From Chloroflexota bacterium (lineage in GTDB: Bacteria; Chloroflexota; Dehalococcoidia; Dehalococcoidales; JAHJRU01), in the NCBI GenBank assembly GCA_018830745.1, contig JAHJRU010000021.1:1-23018 (forward strand): a stretch of DNA of 23,018 nt. The letters are read 5' to 3'. The notes beneath the pieces are model-generated. The model saw only the letters and a list, made by a program, of their open reading frames with translations. It was not told where the DNA came from and searched no databases. The first letter of the stretch is position 1, and the number at the start of each line of letters is the position of its first letter. The translations under genes were made by a program, and so were the position numbers. Positions 7,336 through 14,667 of the stretch are shown here, piece by piece.

Positions 7336-8388
7336 TCAGCGAACTATAATGCAATCTCTCATCTGGACATTTGCCCGGTAGCCATCGTAATTACCCTGCA
7401 CCGTCACCATCTGTTCTTCCTCGAGCCGTCTCAGCTCACCTTCATGCTCCTTGCTAAAGGTACAGGAAACCTTCCAATCTCCGTATTTTTTGTCACTGGT
7501 CAGTATTATATAGGCAACATCCAGATTCTCATTAATCACCATGCGGTACAGCAACCCGGTTACCTTGAGCTTCTTGCCTTTATATCTGGCATCCACAGCT
7601 TCCTTATTGGCTGCAAAAGCGGTATACAGTCCCTCAATACTTACTTCTATCAAGCCCGGCGTCAGCTCTGATTCCGGCTCTGCCGGTTCAGCTTCAACCT
7701 CAGCCACCGGCTCGATTTCAGTCTCCGGTGCTGGTTCAGGATCAGCCTCCATCACCGGCTCAGGTTCCGGCTCTGGCTCAGCTACGGATTCTGGTTCGGG
7801 TGCCGCCGCCGGCTTGCGCCGTCGTTTTGGCTCTGGTTTGACCTCTGCCGCCTCTGACGCCACCACCGATTCAAGCTCTGCCACCGCTGACTCCAGCTCA
7901 GCTACCGCCTCCGCTTTAACCTCAGATGTCATCTCGCTTTCAGGTTCCGGCTTCGGCGCCCGCTTGCGCTTCGGCTTTGACTCTGGCTCCACCGGTTCCG
8001 GCTTCGGCACCCGCTTGCGCTTTGGCTTTGACTCTGGCTCCACCGGTTCTATCTCTGGCTCAACCACTGCCTCTGGCTTAACCTCAGCGGCTACAAACTC
8101 CGGCTTCACCTCAAGCTCTAACTCAGCCTCGGCGGATACCATCGGCTCAAGCTCAATATCAACGAATGGCTCAGGTTCAGGTGGCGGCGCTGGTTCCGGC
8201 TCCATTACCGGTGTCACCGTATCCAATTCCGCCATTGGCTCATTCTCCAATGGTCTCTCGCCCTTTAGCTCTCTATATGTCTCCGGCAGAGGTCTAAATG
8301 ACTTCGATGTCAGGGGATAACCACACCACGGGCAAGCCCAGTCCTTGGTTCTCCCGGTTAACCGACCGCAATTAGGGCACTGGGGCAT
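7336..8388 (-). CDS. Zinc-ribbon protein with long E/P/K-rich linker and C-terminal tRNA_anti-like OB fold
   Basis: Three parts are visible in 350 aa. The N-terminus (4-22) is a zinc ribbon, CPNC-x10-CPWC. Residues about 45-240 are low-complexity, rich in Glu, Pro, Ala, Val and Lys, with PEPEPEP runs and basic KPKRKR/EPKRRRKP patches. A perfect-period repeat of 17 aa (VEPESKPKRKRxPKPEP) occurs twice. The C-terminus, from about 245, reads VSIEGLYTAFAANKEAVDARYKGKKLKVTG...VQGNYDGY...DCIIVR, which matches the tRNA_anti-like OB-fold family. No signal peptide or membrane segment is seen, so it is probably cytoplasmic. The ATG follows GGGGGAGGTG. A nucleic-acid-binding scaffold is a guess from the basic patches and OB fold; the linker could also be a flexible spacer. 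Confidence 0.85.
   Translation of the reverse strand: MPQCPNCGRLTGRTKDWACPWCGYPLTSKSFRPLPETYRELKGERPLENEPMAELDTVTPVMEPEPAPPPEPEPFVDIELEPMVSAEAELELEVKPEFVAAEVKPEAVVEPEIEPVEPESKPKRKRVPKPEPVEPESKPKRKRAPKPEPESEMTSEVKAEAVAELESAVAELESVVASEAAEVKPEPKRRRKPAAAPEPESVAEPEPEPEPVMEADPEPAPETEIEPVAEVEAEPAEPESELTPGLIEVSIEGLYTAFAANKEAVDARYKGKKLKVTGLLYRMVINENLDVAYIILTSDKKYGDWKVSCTFSKEHEGELRRLEEEQMVTVQGNYDGYRANVQMRDCIIVR
7949..8050 (-). repeat. Two tandem 51-bp repeats inside the E/P-rich linker
   Basis: Bases 7949-7999 and 8000-8050 are adjacent 51-bp copies differing at only a few positions. Each encodes 17 aa containing ESKPKRKR. The length is a multiple of three, so copy number could change without breaking the frame. 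It looks like recent slippage or unequal recombination. Confidence 0.9.
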
Positions 8389-8408
8389 GGTATCACCTCC
8401 CCCAATAA

Positions 8409-8444
8409 GTTATACCTGGTACGAGTATCTTGTCAATATGACAA
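8409..8444 (-). promoter_or_regulatory. Promoter for the zinc-ribbon/OB-fold gene with a palindrome over the -35 box
   Basis: On the minus strand, TTGACA (8436-8431) and TATAAC (8414-8409) are 16 bases apart, close to consensus. A perfect palindrome TTGTCA-ATA-TGACAA (8430-8444) covers the -35 box and could be an operator. The predicted transcript would begin about 14 bases before the ATG and carry the GGAGGTG site. Confidence 0.6.
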
Positions 8445-8498
8445 CGGCTTCATAGCTTTAACCCGCTCATCAGACAGGCCTGTGAGCAAGCAGATAAA

Positions 8499-8759
8499 TC
8501 AGCATGACTGAACGATAAGGATAATTAGAATGGCACTCACTAATATCAGACCGGCTCCCTGCATTATATATAGCGGTTTCAGCCCTAGCTGTATATCAAT
8601 CTTCTCTTCTTTCTCCCGCACTATGTGCTCTCTAATATCCTCGTGGGTAATATTTTCCGGAGGCAGCTCCGCCATTTCCACCCACTGCTGATACAGCTTC
8701 CTTTCCCTCCACGAAGCCAAATATTTTATTACGTTAACTATTGCCGTCCACAGTTTCAT
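8499..8759 (-). CDS. Small tail-anchored membrane protein of unknown function
   Basis: I do not recognise this 86-aa protein. The N-terminal 35 residues are amphipathic and basic (VIKYLASWRERKLYQQW). The middle is charged (HEDIREHIVREKEEKIDIQLG). Residues about 62-84 form one hydrophobic segment, MQGAGLILVSAILIILIVQSC, that runs to the C-terminus and ends in Cys. This suggests a C-terminally anchored protein facing the cytoplasm. There is no Shine-Dalgarno sequence before ATG 8759, but a strong promoter ends 6 bases upstream, implying leaderless translation. The coding call rests on the promoter placement and sensible protein composition, not on homology. Confidence 0.65.
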   Translation of the reverse strand: MKLWTAIVNVIKYLASWRERKLYQQWVEMAELPPENITHEDIREHIVREKEEKIDIQLGLKPLYIMQGAGLILVSAILIILIVQSC

Positions 8760-8765
8760 ACCGTT

Positions 8766-8794
8766 AATTTATCTTTGATAGCCGCGTATGTCAA
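8766..8794 (-). promoter_or_regulatory. Strong promoter placed for a leaderless mRNA
   Basis: On the minus strand, TTGACA (8794-8789) and TAAATT (8771-8766) are exactly 17 bases apart. The -10 box ends 6 bases before the A of ATG at 8759, so transcription would start at or within a base or two of the start codon. Confidence 0.6.
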
Positions 8795-8809
8795 TACCCC
8801 CTGACCGGT

Positions 8810-8838
8810 TTGGAGGCTGAGCAAAGGGGTGATATAAT
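8810..8838 (+). promoter_or_regulatory. Candidate promoter for the rhomboid gene
   Basis: A perfect TATAAT (8833-8838) lies 17 bases after TTGGAG (8810-8815), which matches the -35 consensus only at TTG. It would give a leader of about 60 bases. Confidence 0.45.
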
Positions 8839-8905
8839 AAAATAACTTTCTACTCAGGGCAACAAGGCGAACAGTGGCAGTCATAGCGAGGAGTTAACAG
8901 CCAGG

Positions 8906-9661
8906 ATGTTTCCCATTTCTGACGGCGACCTGACAACCCGCACGCGCCCCATGGTTAATCTGACCATGATTGGTCTATGCGCCGCAGTTTTCATCTACGA
9001 ACTGATAATAGGGGAACTGGGCCGCGTTATATTCTTCTATCAGTTCGGCGTCATACCGGCTGAACTGGTTCACGGCCTCAACCTGGCTATACTTAAGACA
9101 CCGGCCGGCGACTTAAACGTTACCTCCCCTATCCCTGCCTGGATGACCGTGTTTACCTCGATGTTCATCCACGGGGGCTGGCTGCATTTCGCGGTTAATA
9201 TGCTTTTTTTGTGGGTATTTGGGGACAATATAGAGGACCGCTTTGGACACCTGCGGTATCTCCTCTTTTACCTGGCTGCCGGAGTGGCGGCGGTTTTACT
9301 TCAGACAGTCCCCGATACTACGTCTGAATTGCCGACCATCGGGGCCAGCGGCGCCATTGCCGGGGTTCTCGGGGCTTATCTAATCCTCTTCCCTCACAGT
9401 CGCATTCGCACCCTGGTCTTCTTCTTCTTCATTATGTTTGTCCGGATTCGAGCGCTCTTTCTCCTGGGCTTCTGGTTTCTGCTCCAGTTCTTCGGGGGCA
9501 TCGGTTCCCTGGGGCCCTCAGCCCAGGAGGGCGGCGTAGCCTATTGGGCTCACGTAGGCGGGTTTATCCTCGGCATAACCGTGGCTATCTGTTACCGACT
9601 GTTCACCCGCCAGGGACCGAGACCCCAGGCAACACAATATTGGCGGGGCAGGCCTCTTTGA
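8906..9661 (+). CDS. Rhomboid family intramembrane serine protease
   Basis: Membrane-embedded protease, 251 aa. The first membrane segment is near residues 17-36. The following loop leads into the family motif SMFIHGGWLHFAVNMLFLWVFG (85-106). The catalytic Ser is S148 in IGASGAIAG, and the catalytic His is H216 in WAHVGGFILG; both are intact. A basic/polar tail of about 20 residues follows the last helix. GAGGAG (8888-8893) is the ribosome binding site, at a rather long 12-base spacing. The gene stands alone, convergent with yjbQ, so its substrate is not indicated. Confidence 0.94.
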   Translation: MFPISDGDLTTRTRPMVNLTMIGLCAAVFIYELIIGELGRVIFFYQFGVIPAELVHGLNLAILKTPAGDLNVTSPIPAWMTVFTSMFIHGGWLHFAVNMLFLWVFGDNIEDRFGHLRYLLFYLAAGVAAVLLQTVPDTTSELPTIGASGAIAGVLGAYLILFPHSRIRTLVFFFFIMFVRIRALFLLGFWFLLQFFGGIGSLGPSAQEGGVAYWAHVGGFILGITVAICYRLFTRQGPRPQATQYWRGRPL

Positions 9662-9708
9662 GCTAATTTTATTAACTCGCGCTTGTCGTCATCCAAGGGC
9701 ACTTGATA

Positions 9709-10110
9709 CTAAGGCTTGTCCGCTATTATCTTGACCAGCAGATTACGGTTCCGCGGACCGTCAAACTCACAGAAGAAAATACCCTGCCAGGTGCCCAGGA
9801 AAAGCCTCCCCCCGTCTATCAATATCACTTCTGAGTTGCCCATAAGACTGGCCTTGATATGCGCCGGAGAATTACCTTCTCCATGGCGGTAGTTTTTGTG
9901 CCGGGGCACCATTACCTCGAGGTGGGCAATAATATCTTCAACCACACTGGGGTCGGCATGTTCATTAACCGTTACCGCTGCGGTGGTGTGCGGCACCAGA
10001 ATGTAGCAAACGCCGCTCTCGACGCCGCTGGATGCCACCAGTTCCTGTACCTGCGGTGTAATGTCCTGGAAATCTACATCTGACCTTGTTTTTATGCTTA
10101 TTCGGTGCAT
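9709..10110 (-). CDS. yjbQ: YjbQ/UPF0047 family protein (secondary thiamine-phosphate synthase type)
   Basis: 133 aa, full length for this one-domain family. The conserved block is VPHTTAAVTVNEHADPSVVEDI (about 41-62), followed by the metal-site region HKNYRHGEGNSPAHIKASLMG and the ending FLGTWQGIFFCEFDGPRNR. E. coli YjbQ shows weak thiamine-phosphate synthase activity; the true role of the family is unsettled. ATG 10110 follows GGAGGAA. It lies 63 bases downstream of the nitroreductase gene on the same strand and may share its transcript. Confidence 0.93.
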   Translation of the reverse strand: MHRISIKTRSDVDFQDITPQVQELVASSGVESGVCYILVPHTTAAVTVNEHADPSVVEDIIAHLEVMVPRHKNYRHGEGNSPAHIKASLMGNSEVILIDGGRLFLGTWQGIFFCEFDGPRNRNLLVKIIADKP

Positions 10111-10173
10111 TAAATTCCTCCATTACCGATGGCGCATGCCAGGATACACTGATAAAAAACGGGGTAGCCATGC

Positions 10174-10665
10174 TCATAATCGGTTGATAAAAACGATGTC
10201 CCTTAGCTCCTTTCTTGGCATCACCGGAGTTTCATCGGCATAGCCAATCGGTATCAGGCTAATCAGCTTTTCTTCCCCGGATATACCGAGCATTGGTGCA
10301 ATTATTTCCTCTCTGTACGAAGGGTCAACCCAGCAACCGCCGAGACCCAGCGCGTGAATCGCCAGGAGCATACTGTATGCCGCCAGTGTGCCGTCTTCTA
10401 CGGGATGAGGAGTCAGCCTCGGGTCCACTACCACGGCAATGACCACAGGTGCTTGAGGTATAAATCTCCCCCACCGGAGCACCTCCGCAATATCAGTTAT
10501 AATCTTTAAGTCCTTTATGACAATAAACTTCCAGGTTTGAGAATTCTTCGCCGAGGGTGCCCACCGGGCGGCATCGAGAATTTGCTCCAATATCTCCTCC
10601 GGCACCGGGTCACTCCGGAATTTCCGTATGCTTCGCCTTGTCTTGATAGCTTCCAGCGCTTCCAT
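10174..10665 (-). CDS. Nitroreductase family FMN protein
   Basis: Flavin oxidoreductase of the nitroreductase fold, about 163 aa. The N-terminal signature AIKTRRSIRKFRSDPVPEEIL is the FMN phosphate-binding region, followed by AARWAPSAKNSQTWKFIVI and later GLGGCWVDPSYREEI and SLIPIGYADE. An in-frame GTG at 10683 is possible, but GGAGGTG lies between it and ATG 10665 at ideal spacing. I therefore start at 10665, which also matches family N-termini (MEALEAIKTRRS). It is on the short side for the family (usually 165-200 aa). The in vivo substrate is unknown. Confidence 0.92.
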   Translation of the reverse strand: MEALEAIKTRRSIRKFRSDPVPEEILEQILDAARWAPSAKNSQTWKFIVIKDLKIITDIAEVLRWGRFIPQAPVVIAVVVDPRLTPHPVEDGTLAAYSMLLAIHALGLGGCWVDPSYREEIIAPMLGISGEEKLISLIPIGYADETPVMPRKELRDIVFINRL

Positions 10666-10760
10666 TGAGCACCTCCGTTTCACCGCTCACCACGTTATCA
10701 TCAAACCAGAGATAATTTACCACACCGTCGAACACTAACGCCAGTGGCTCGCTGGCAGTA

Positions 10761-10788
10761 TTGACAACCGCGCCAGGAATGGTAGAAT
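10761..10788 (+). promoter_or_regulatory. Promoter for the 81-aa protein/exonuclease III pair
   Basis: TTGACA (10761-10766) and TAGAAT (10783-10788) are separated by 16 bases, upstream of the ATG at 10848. Confidence 0.55.
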
Positions 10789-10847
10789 GGAGTCCTCCGG
10801 TATGTGAAAATATGACGCCTTTTTATTTGCTTTCGGGAGCTTTATAA

Positions 10848-11093
10848 ATGGCATTCGAGTCGACCAACAGATATATGCTAACTCAGGAAGGCAAATGGCG
10901 ATTCATGAGAATACGCGAAAATCCCGCCACGGCTAAGTTCGAGGGTTACGAAATCCTTGATTATTTATACGATAACGGGGCTGTAACAATCGAAGAAATC
11001 AAAAACTACGCCGGAATATCCCGTGAGAAGGTGCCTGAGCGGCTACAGGCATTCATAAACCAGCGGTACGTGGAGAAGCTGTCTGCCCCATAA
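10848..11093 (+). CDS. Small winged-helix-like protein of unknown function
   Basis: 81 aa. I do not recognise a named family. Residues about 32-78 (GYEILDYLYDNGAVTIEEIKNYAGISREKVPERLQAFINQRYVEKL) read like a helix-turn-helix/winged-helix: a helix, a short turn, 'IEEIKNYAGISREKV' as the HTH and a terminal wing. The ATG follows GGGAGC, with a near-consensus promoter upstream. The exonuclease III gene starts 36 bases after its stop, so the two may be cotranscribed. A DNA-binding or regulatory role is a structural guess only. Confidence 0.75.
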   Translation: MAFESTNRYMLTQEGKWRFMRIRENPATAKFEGYEILDYLYDNGAVTIEEIKNYAGISREKVPERLQAFINQRYVEKLSAP

Positions 11094-11129
11094 CAGCCTC
11101 ATAATTGCCAATTCATGAAAGGTTTCACC

Positions 11130-11906
11130 GTGAAAGAGACTAGAATACTGTCCTGGAATGTTAACGGAATCAGGGCCGTACAGGGAAAAGGCTTCCTGGA
11201 ATGGCTGTACGCCGAATCGCCCGATATTCTATGCCTTCAGGAAACAAAAGCCCGCCCGGAGCAGCTCAGCGAAGACCTGCGAGAACCACGCGGCTATCAT
11301 TCCTACTGGAATAACCCGGAAAGAAAAGGCTACAGTGGCGTAGCCACCTTCAGTAAAGAGCCACCGCGCCTGGTAGAGTATGATTTCGGTGCCCCGGAGT
11401 TTGACACCGAGGGCAGGGTCATCATCACCGAGTACCCTGAATTCACCCTGTGCAACATATATTTCCCTAACGGCAAAAAGGATAACATCCGGCTGCAATA
11501 CAAGCTCGACTTCTATGATGCTTTTCTCGACTTTGCGGACTTCCTTAAAGCTAAAGGAACTAAGCTCATCATCTGCGGCGACTACAACACGGCTCATAAA
11601 GAAATAGACCTGGCCAGACCTAAGGAAAACGCCAAAGTATCAGGGTTTCTGCCCATAGAGCGGGACTGGATGGACAAGCTGGTGGCTCACGGCTACATCG
11701 ATACCTTTCGCCACTTCAACCAGGAGCCTCATCAATATACCTGGTGGGATATGAAAACCGGAGCCCGGGCAAGGAATGTGGGGTGGAGAATTGACTACTT
11801 CTTCGTTACCGAGAATCTGGTAAACTCAGTCTCCCGGGCTTTTATAATGTCCGACGTAATGGGTTCCGACCATTGCCCCATCGGAATTATAGTGAACTCA
11901 CCGTAA
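11130..11906 (+). CDS. xth: Exodeoxyribonuclease III / AP endonuclease
   Basis: Base-excision repair enzyme that cuts DNA at abasic sites and has 3'-5' exonuclease/phosphatase activity; about 258 aa, the normal length. Motifs in order: [11 protein letters not shown] at the N-terminus, DILCLQETK (metal-binding Glu), [23 protein letters not shown] (catalytic Asp/Asn), [27 protein letters not shown] and the terminal GSDHCPIGI with the catalytic Asp-His. All are intact. ATG 11115 also opens the frame, but GTG 11130 has GAAAGG 7 bases upstream and gives [13 protein letters not shown], matching family N-termini. I prefer 11130. Confidence 0.95.
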   Translation: MKETRILSWNVNGIRAVQGKGFLEWLYAESPDILCLQETKARPEQLSEDLREPRGYHSYWNNPERKGYSGVATFSKEPPRLVEYDFGAPEFDTEGRVIITEYPEFTLCNIYFPNGKKDNIRLQYKLDFYDAFLDFADFLKAKGTKLIICGDYNTAHKEIDLARPKENAKVSGFLPIERDWMDKLVAHGYIDTFRHFNQEPHQYTWWDMKTGARARNVGWRIDYFFVTENLVNSVSRAFIMSDVMGSDHCPIGIIVNSP

Positions 11907-11915
11907 TAAGCGTGA

Positions 11916-13160
11916 TTAGCTCCTATCTCCCCACAGGAAAAAGGAGCATAGGATGGTTATCCCCAGCACGGTAGCCCCGGCAATGGAGAAACTGGTAGCG
12001 AAACCAAAATTATCGATGAGCTTCCCCATAACCGGCGTTAATATACCCGCCCCCTCCATACTGCCCAAGAAGTAGATGCCAAGTATAGTCGAACGGTTTC
12101 TCTCCGAAACCTGGCCAAGAATGTACGATTCCGATACCGGCATTCGAACGTAGAGAAAGACGCCGATAAGAATCAGTAATGCGGCGATGCCTATTCCATA
12201 AGGTACTAAGTCCGCTAAGATGCTGATATCTATTCCAAACCGCAGTAAATAGTTCGTTAAATTCATTAATGTACTAATACCTATTCCGTAAGGCACTACA
12301 TTCAGCAGGTAAAGGACAGGGCCGACCATAAAGGCTGCCGCCAGTACCACCGGCACCCGGCCCAGACGGTCGGAGAGATACCCGGCTATAGGACTGACCC
12401 AGAGTCCGCAGAAATAGATAAAAGCTATTGCTCGTGCCCCCGCCGCCTGGCTAACACCGAAGTGGTCTACCAGAAACAAGGGGATGAATGCGATTACGGA
12501 AAACGTCACCGCCTGGGTGGACGTGCTGAGAATGATAAACCATACCAGGCGGCGCCAGCGGCCCGGCGGGGACGGCGCTTCTATCTGACTAACTGCTGCC
12601 TTATTCGCTGCCCTAGACGCGGTAAGGCGACGACCCAGGAGTATATAAAACACTATGCCGAAGAGCATAGCCGGTATCGCCAGCCCGATGAATGACCCCC
12701 GCCAGCTCCAGACCTCCGCAATTTCCGCGGCGATAATCGGTGCCAAGAAGAAACTGAGGCTGCCGCCAATCATGTGCAGTCCCAGGGCCCGGCCGCGGTT
12801 CTCCATCCCCACTGCTGATGCGATTACCGGGGGAGCGGACGGGTGGTAACCTCCTCCGGCTAAACCCATAAGCGCCAGAAACACGAGCATCATAATATAG
12901 GTCTGGGAGAGCCCTATCAAAAAGGCGGCCACCGCCACGCCGCATATACCTATGGTAAGCATAATACGGGGTCCAATACGGTCTGCCAGCCAGCCCGCCG
13001 GCAGCTGGCCTATGCCATACGCCAGGGTGAAGGCGGAAATCACCCATCCAGCCTGGGTGTAATCAAGGGAGAATTCATCGCGAATATAGGGAGTAAGCGG
13101 TGAGGGTAATGCGGTCACCAGGTGGTGGCTGAAGTGCGCCAGCACAAAGAGCGGCACCAT
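11916..13160 (-). CDS. Major facilitator superfamily transporter with internal 30-aa insertion
   Basis: Twelve-helix-type transporter, 414 aa from ATG 13160. Typical features are ALPSPLTPYIRDEFSLDYTQAGWVISAFTLAYGIGQLPAGWLADRIGPR at the N-terminus and GYLSDRLGRVP as the matching second-half loop. A stretch near residues 285-340 contains YGIGIS, FGIDIS and YGIGIA repeated. Removing the 30 aa between the first and last would restore a standard helix. The ATG lacks a Shine-Dalgarno site. The open frame extends upstream to a GAAAGGAA followed by ATC AAG AAA TCT (KKSNFRW-like), so the real N-terminus may be 18 codons longer, with a non-standard ATC start. It is convergent with xth, 9 bases apart. 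The substrate is unknown. Confidence 0.87.
   Translation of the reverse strand: MVPLFVLAHFSHHLVTALPSPLTPYIRDEFSLDYTQAGWVISAFTLAYGIGQLPAGWLADRIGPRIMLTIGICGVAVAAFLIGLSQTYIMMLVFLALMGLAGGGYHPSAPPVIASAVGMENRGRALGLHMIGGSLSFFLAPIIAAEIAEVWSWRGSFIGLAIPAMLFGIVFYILLGRRLTASRAANKAAVSQIEAPSPPGRWRRLVWFIILSTSTQAVTFSVIAFIPLFLVDHFGVSQAAGARAIAFIYFCGLWVSPIAGYLSDRLGRVPVVLAAAFMVGPVLYLLNVVPYGIGISTLMNLTNYLLRFGIDISILADLVPYGIGIAALLILIGVFLYVRMPVSESYILGQVSERNRSTILGIYFLGSMEGAGILTPVMGKLIDNFGFATSFSIAGATVLGITILCSFFLWGDRS
12187..12302 (-). repeat. Direct repeat flanking an AT-rich in-frame 90-bp insertion in the MFS gene
   Basis: CCTATTCCATAAGGTACTA (12190-12208) and CCTATTCCGTAAGGCACTA (12280-12298) are near-identical and exactly 90 bases apart. 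A shorter related copy (ATCTATTCCA) lies between them near 12228. The enclosed 66 bases from 12211 are about one-third GC by my count, clearly lower than the flanking gene. Confidence 0.75.
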
Positions 13161-13321
13161 ACTGGAAAGCCAAAGTTTTAAACTGGAAACCCAACGGAAG
13201 TTAGATTTCTTGATAGTGATTTCCTTTCAGGGAGCTGATTTGATAATTATAAACCCTTTCCCTCGCAAGGGCAATAAAAACTGAAACGAACAGCCTGGTG
13301 AGCCAAAGATTTTGAACACGA

Positions 13322-13576
13322 CTAAATTGCTCCAAGAACTCCTGCGATATCGGGCACTTCCTGCATTAACTGTTCCAGCGCAATCTCTTCTCCGGTTATA
13401 CGGAACGCTCTCCGGGCTGACGGGGTAACCACCACCAGGCTTACCGGCCTCTTTTCACCATAGAACGAGGTGCCGCGCTTACCACGCCAATGATGTAAAG
13501 AAACCTTGACCACCGGAATGACCGTAACTCCGCCGGCGGTCACCGGGCTATCAACTACTACTTCCCGCTTTTCCAT
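13322..13576 (-). CDS. Short GerW/YtfJ-like paralogue
   Basis: 84 aa. It aligns by eye with the GerW protein two genes upstream: VVVDSPVTAGGVTVIPVVKVS here against VVGEPISVGGTTIIPLICVG there, then RPVSLVVVTPSARRAFRITG against KPIALIIIDKEGVRVESIKG. The Gly-rich loop typical of GerW is replaced by a short basic stretch (HHWRGKRGTSFYGEK). The N-terminal helix is absent. It overlaps the end of the DUF2953 gene by 19 bases, so translational coupling is likely. The function is unknown. The homology is my reading of the two sequences and needs a profile search. Confidence 0.75.
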   Translation of the reverse strand: MEKREVVVDSPVTAGGVTVIPVVKVSLHHWRGKRGTSFYGEKRPVSLVVVTPSARRAFRITGEEIALEQLMQEVPDIAGVLGAI

Positions 13577-14172
13577 TTACTCATTATCAAGGTCTTGATT
13601 ACCCTTATCATGCTTGGGGAGAAGATGAATCCAGTTACCGGTGGTATCAAACGGACAGGCTGCAAGCCCACCACCCCACGCAAGCTGCCCTGGCAGACAG
13701 CCCCACCAAAAGAAGGCTCCAGAGCAACCTGATGAAATCGAGAGGAACGGAGAAAGGGCATCGCCGGCCCAATGACGGCAAAGAGAAGTCCGGTATCCGC
13801 CGGGTTATCCAGACCCAGCCGGAGGTTTACGCTGAGTTCTTTAATCCTGAAGCTGCGGATAATACCCCGGAATAACCTGATTACATGCCTGAGCAGACCT
13901 CTGGTCCGCAGGATTTGGAATACTGTCTTTATGTCCCCGGCCTTTTTCTTTCCCCCGGCAGGCTTACGCTGGTCAGCAACTTTATCTTTCTCTTCCTTCG
14001 GCTTTTTCTTACCCTTCTTCACTTCCTGACTGATGAGGCCAAAAAACCATACCAGCCTCAGGCCAAACTTCGCCCGGCCGTTTACCTCCAGCTCAAAGAC
14101 CAGTTCAAGCGGCACGCAAAGGAGAAATAGCAATAGCGCCGCCAGGCTGGCCAGCGTAAGCAAAACCCACAA
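13558..14172 (-). CDS. DUF2953 family membrane-anchored protein
   Basis: 204 aa. One N-terminal membrane helix (VLLTLASLAALLLFLLCVPL, about 3-22) is followed by a beta-type segment (ELVFELEVNGRAKFGLRLVWFFGLIS). A highly charged Lys/Glu linker covers about 51-76. The C-terminal family block contains LSVNLRLGLDNPADTGLLFAVIGPAMPFL, then LEPSFGG and LQPVRLIPPV. DUF2953 proteins often accompany GerW/YtfJ, as here. The start is TTG 14172, with GGAAGGA 9 bases upstream inside the end of the GerW gene. Orientation of the bulk (in or out) cannot be settled. The role is unknown. Confidence 0.82.
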   Translation of the reverse strand: MWVLLTLASLAALLLFLLCVPLELVFELEVNGRAKFGLRLVWFFGLISQEVKKGKKKPKEEKDKVADQRKPAGGKKKAGDIKTVFQILRTRGLLRHVIRLFRGIIRSFRIKELSVNLRLGLDNPADTGLLFAVIGPAMPFLRSSRFHQVALEPSFGGAVCQGSLRGVVGLQPVRLIPPVTGFIFSPSMIRVIKTLIMSKWKSGK

Positions 14173-14178
14173 CTACCG

Positions 14179-14568
14179 TTATCCTTCCTTCTTCCGCTCC
14201 TCCCATTTCTGGGCACACATATCCATACATTTCTCAATCATGTGGGGTATAGTCTCGCCTATCTTCTCTATTGCCGAAGCTATGCTCCCCTTGATTGACT
14301 CCACCCGGACGCCTTCCTTATCGATGATAATCAGCGCAATCGGCTTGACCCCGGCACCACCTCCGGTGCCGCCACCGGCGCCCTCTCCCTTTTGTTTGGC
14401 TTCGCCCTTAGCCTCGCCACCGCCGGCGCCGAAACCAAAGCCAACGCATATCAGGGGAATAATGGTTGTCCCTCCCACGGATATCGGCTCCCCCACCACG
14501 GTCTTGGTGCTCAGCACCTTCTCAATTTCTCCCAGGGTTGTCTTGACCAGGTTCTCAACTATATCCAT
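14179..14568 (-). CDS. GerW/YtfJ family protein
   Basis: 129 aa. The family core is VLSTKTVVGEPISVGGTTIIPLICVGFGFGAGGG (about 19-52), then a Gly/Lys-rich loop (to about 76) and VKPIALIIIDKEGVRVESI (about 77-95). The N-terminal helix MDIVENLVKTTLGEIEK and a C-terminal acidic/Cys tail (CMDMCAQKWEERKK) frame it. B. subtilis GerW is a spore-germination protein, but homologues are widespread in non-sporulating bacteria. The ATG follows a perfect AAGGAGGTG. It is the first gene of a three-gene operon with DUF2953 and a degenerate paralogue. The biochemical function is unknown. Confidence 0.9.
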   Translation of the reverse strand: MDIVENLVKTTLGEIEKVLSTKTVVGEPISVGGTTIIPLICVGFGFGAGGGEAKGEAKQKGEGAGGGTGGGAGVKPIALIIIDKEGVRVESIKGSIASAIEKIGETIPHMIEKCMDMCAQKWEERKKEG

Positions 14569-14667
14569 AACGCACCTCCTTTTATTATTAAGTGTTGCTC
14601 CTCATCTGTAATTGTCAATTGCCGGGTATGACCGTATTCAGATGTTAGCACCGCTAAAGCATATGGT

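Noticed and set aside
7949..8050. Tandem repeats as a possible CRISPR array
   Set aside because: Only two adjacent units without spacers, and they encode part of a protein repeat.
7541..8320. Plus-strand 259-aa open frame rich in Ser/Gly/Thr
   Set aside because: It is the mirror of the E/P-rich repeat region of the real minus-strand gene. Repetitive codons keep the opposite frame open, and the real frame has a zinc ribbon, OB fold, promoter and ribosome binding site.
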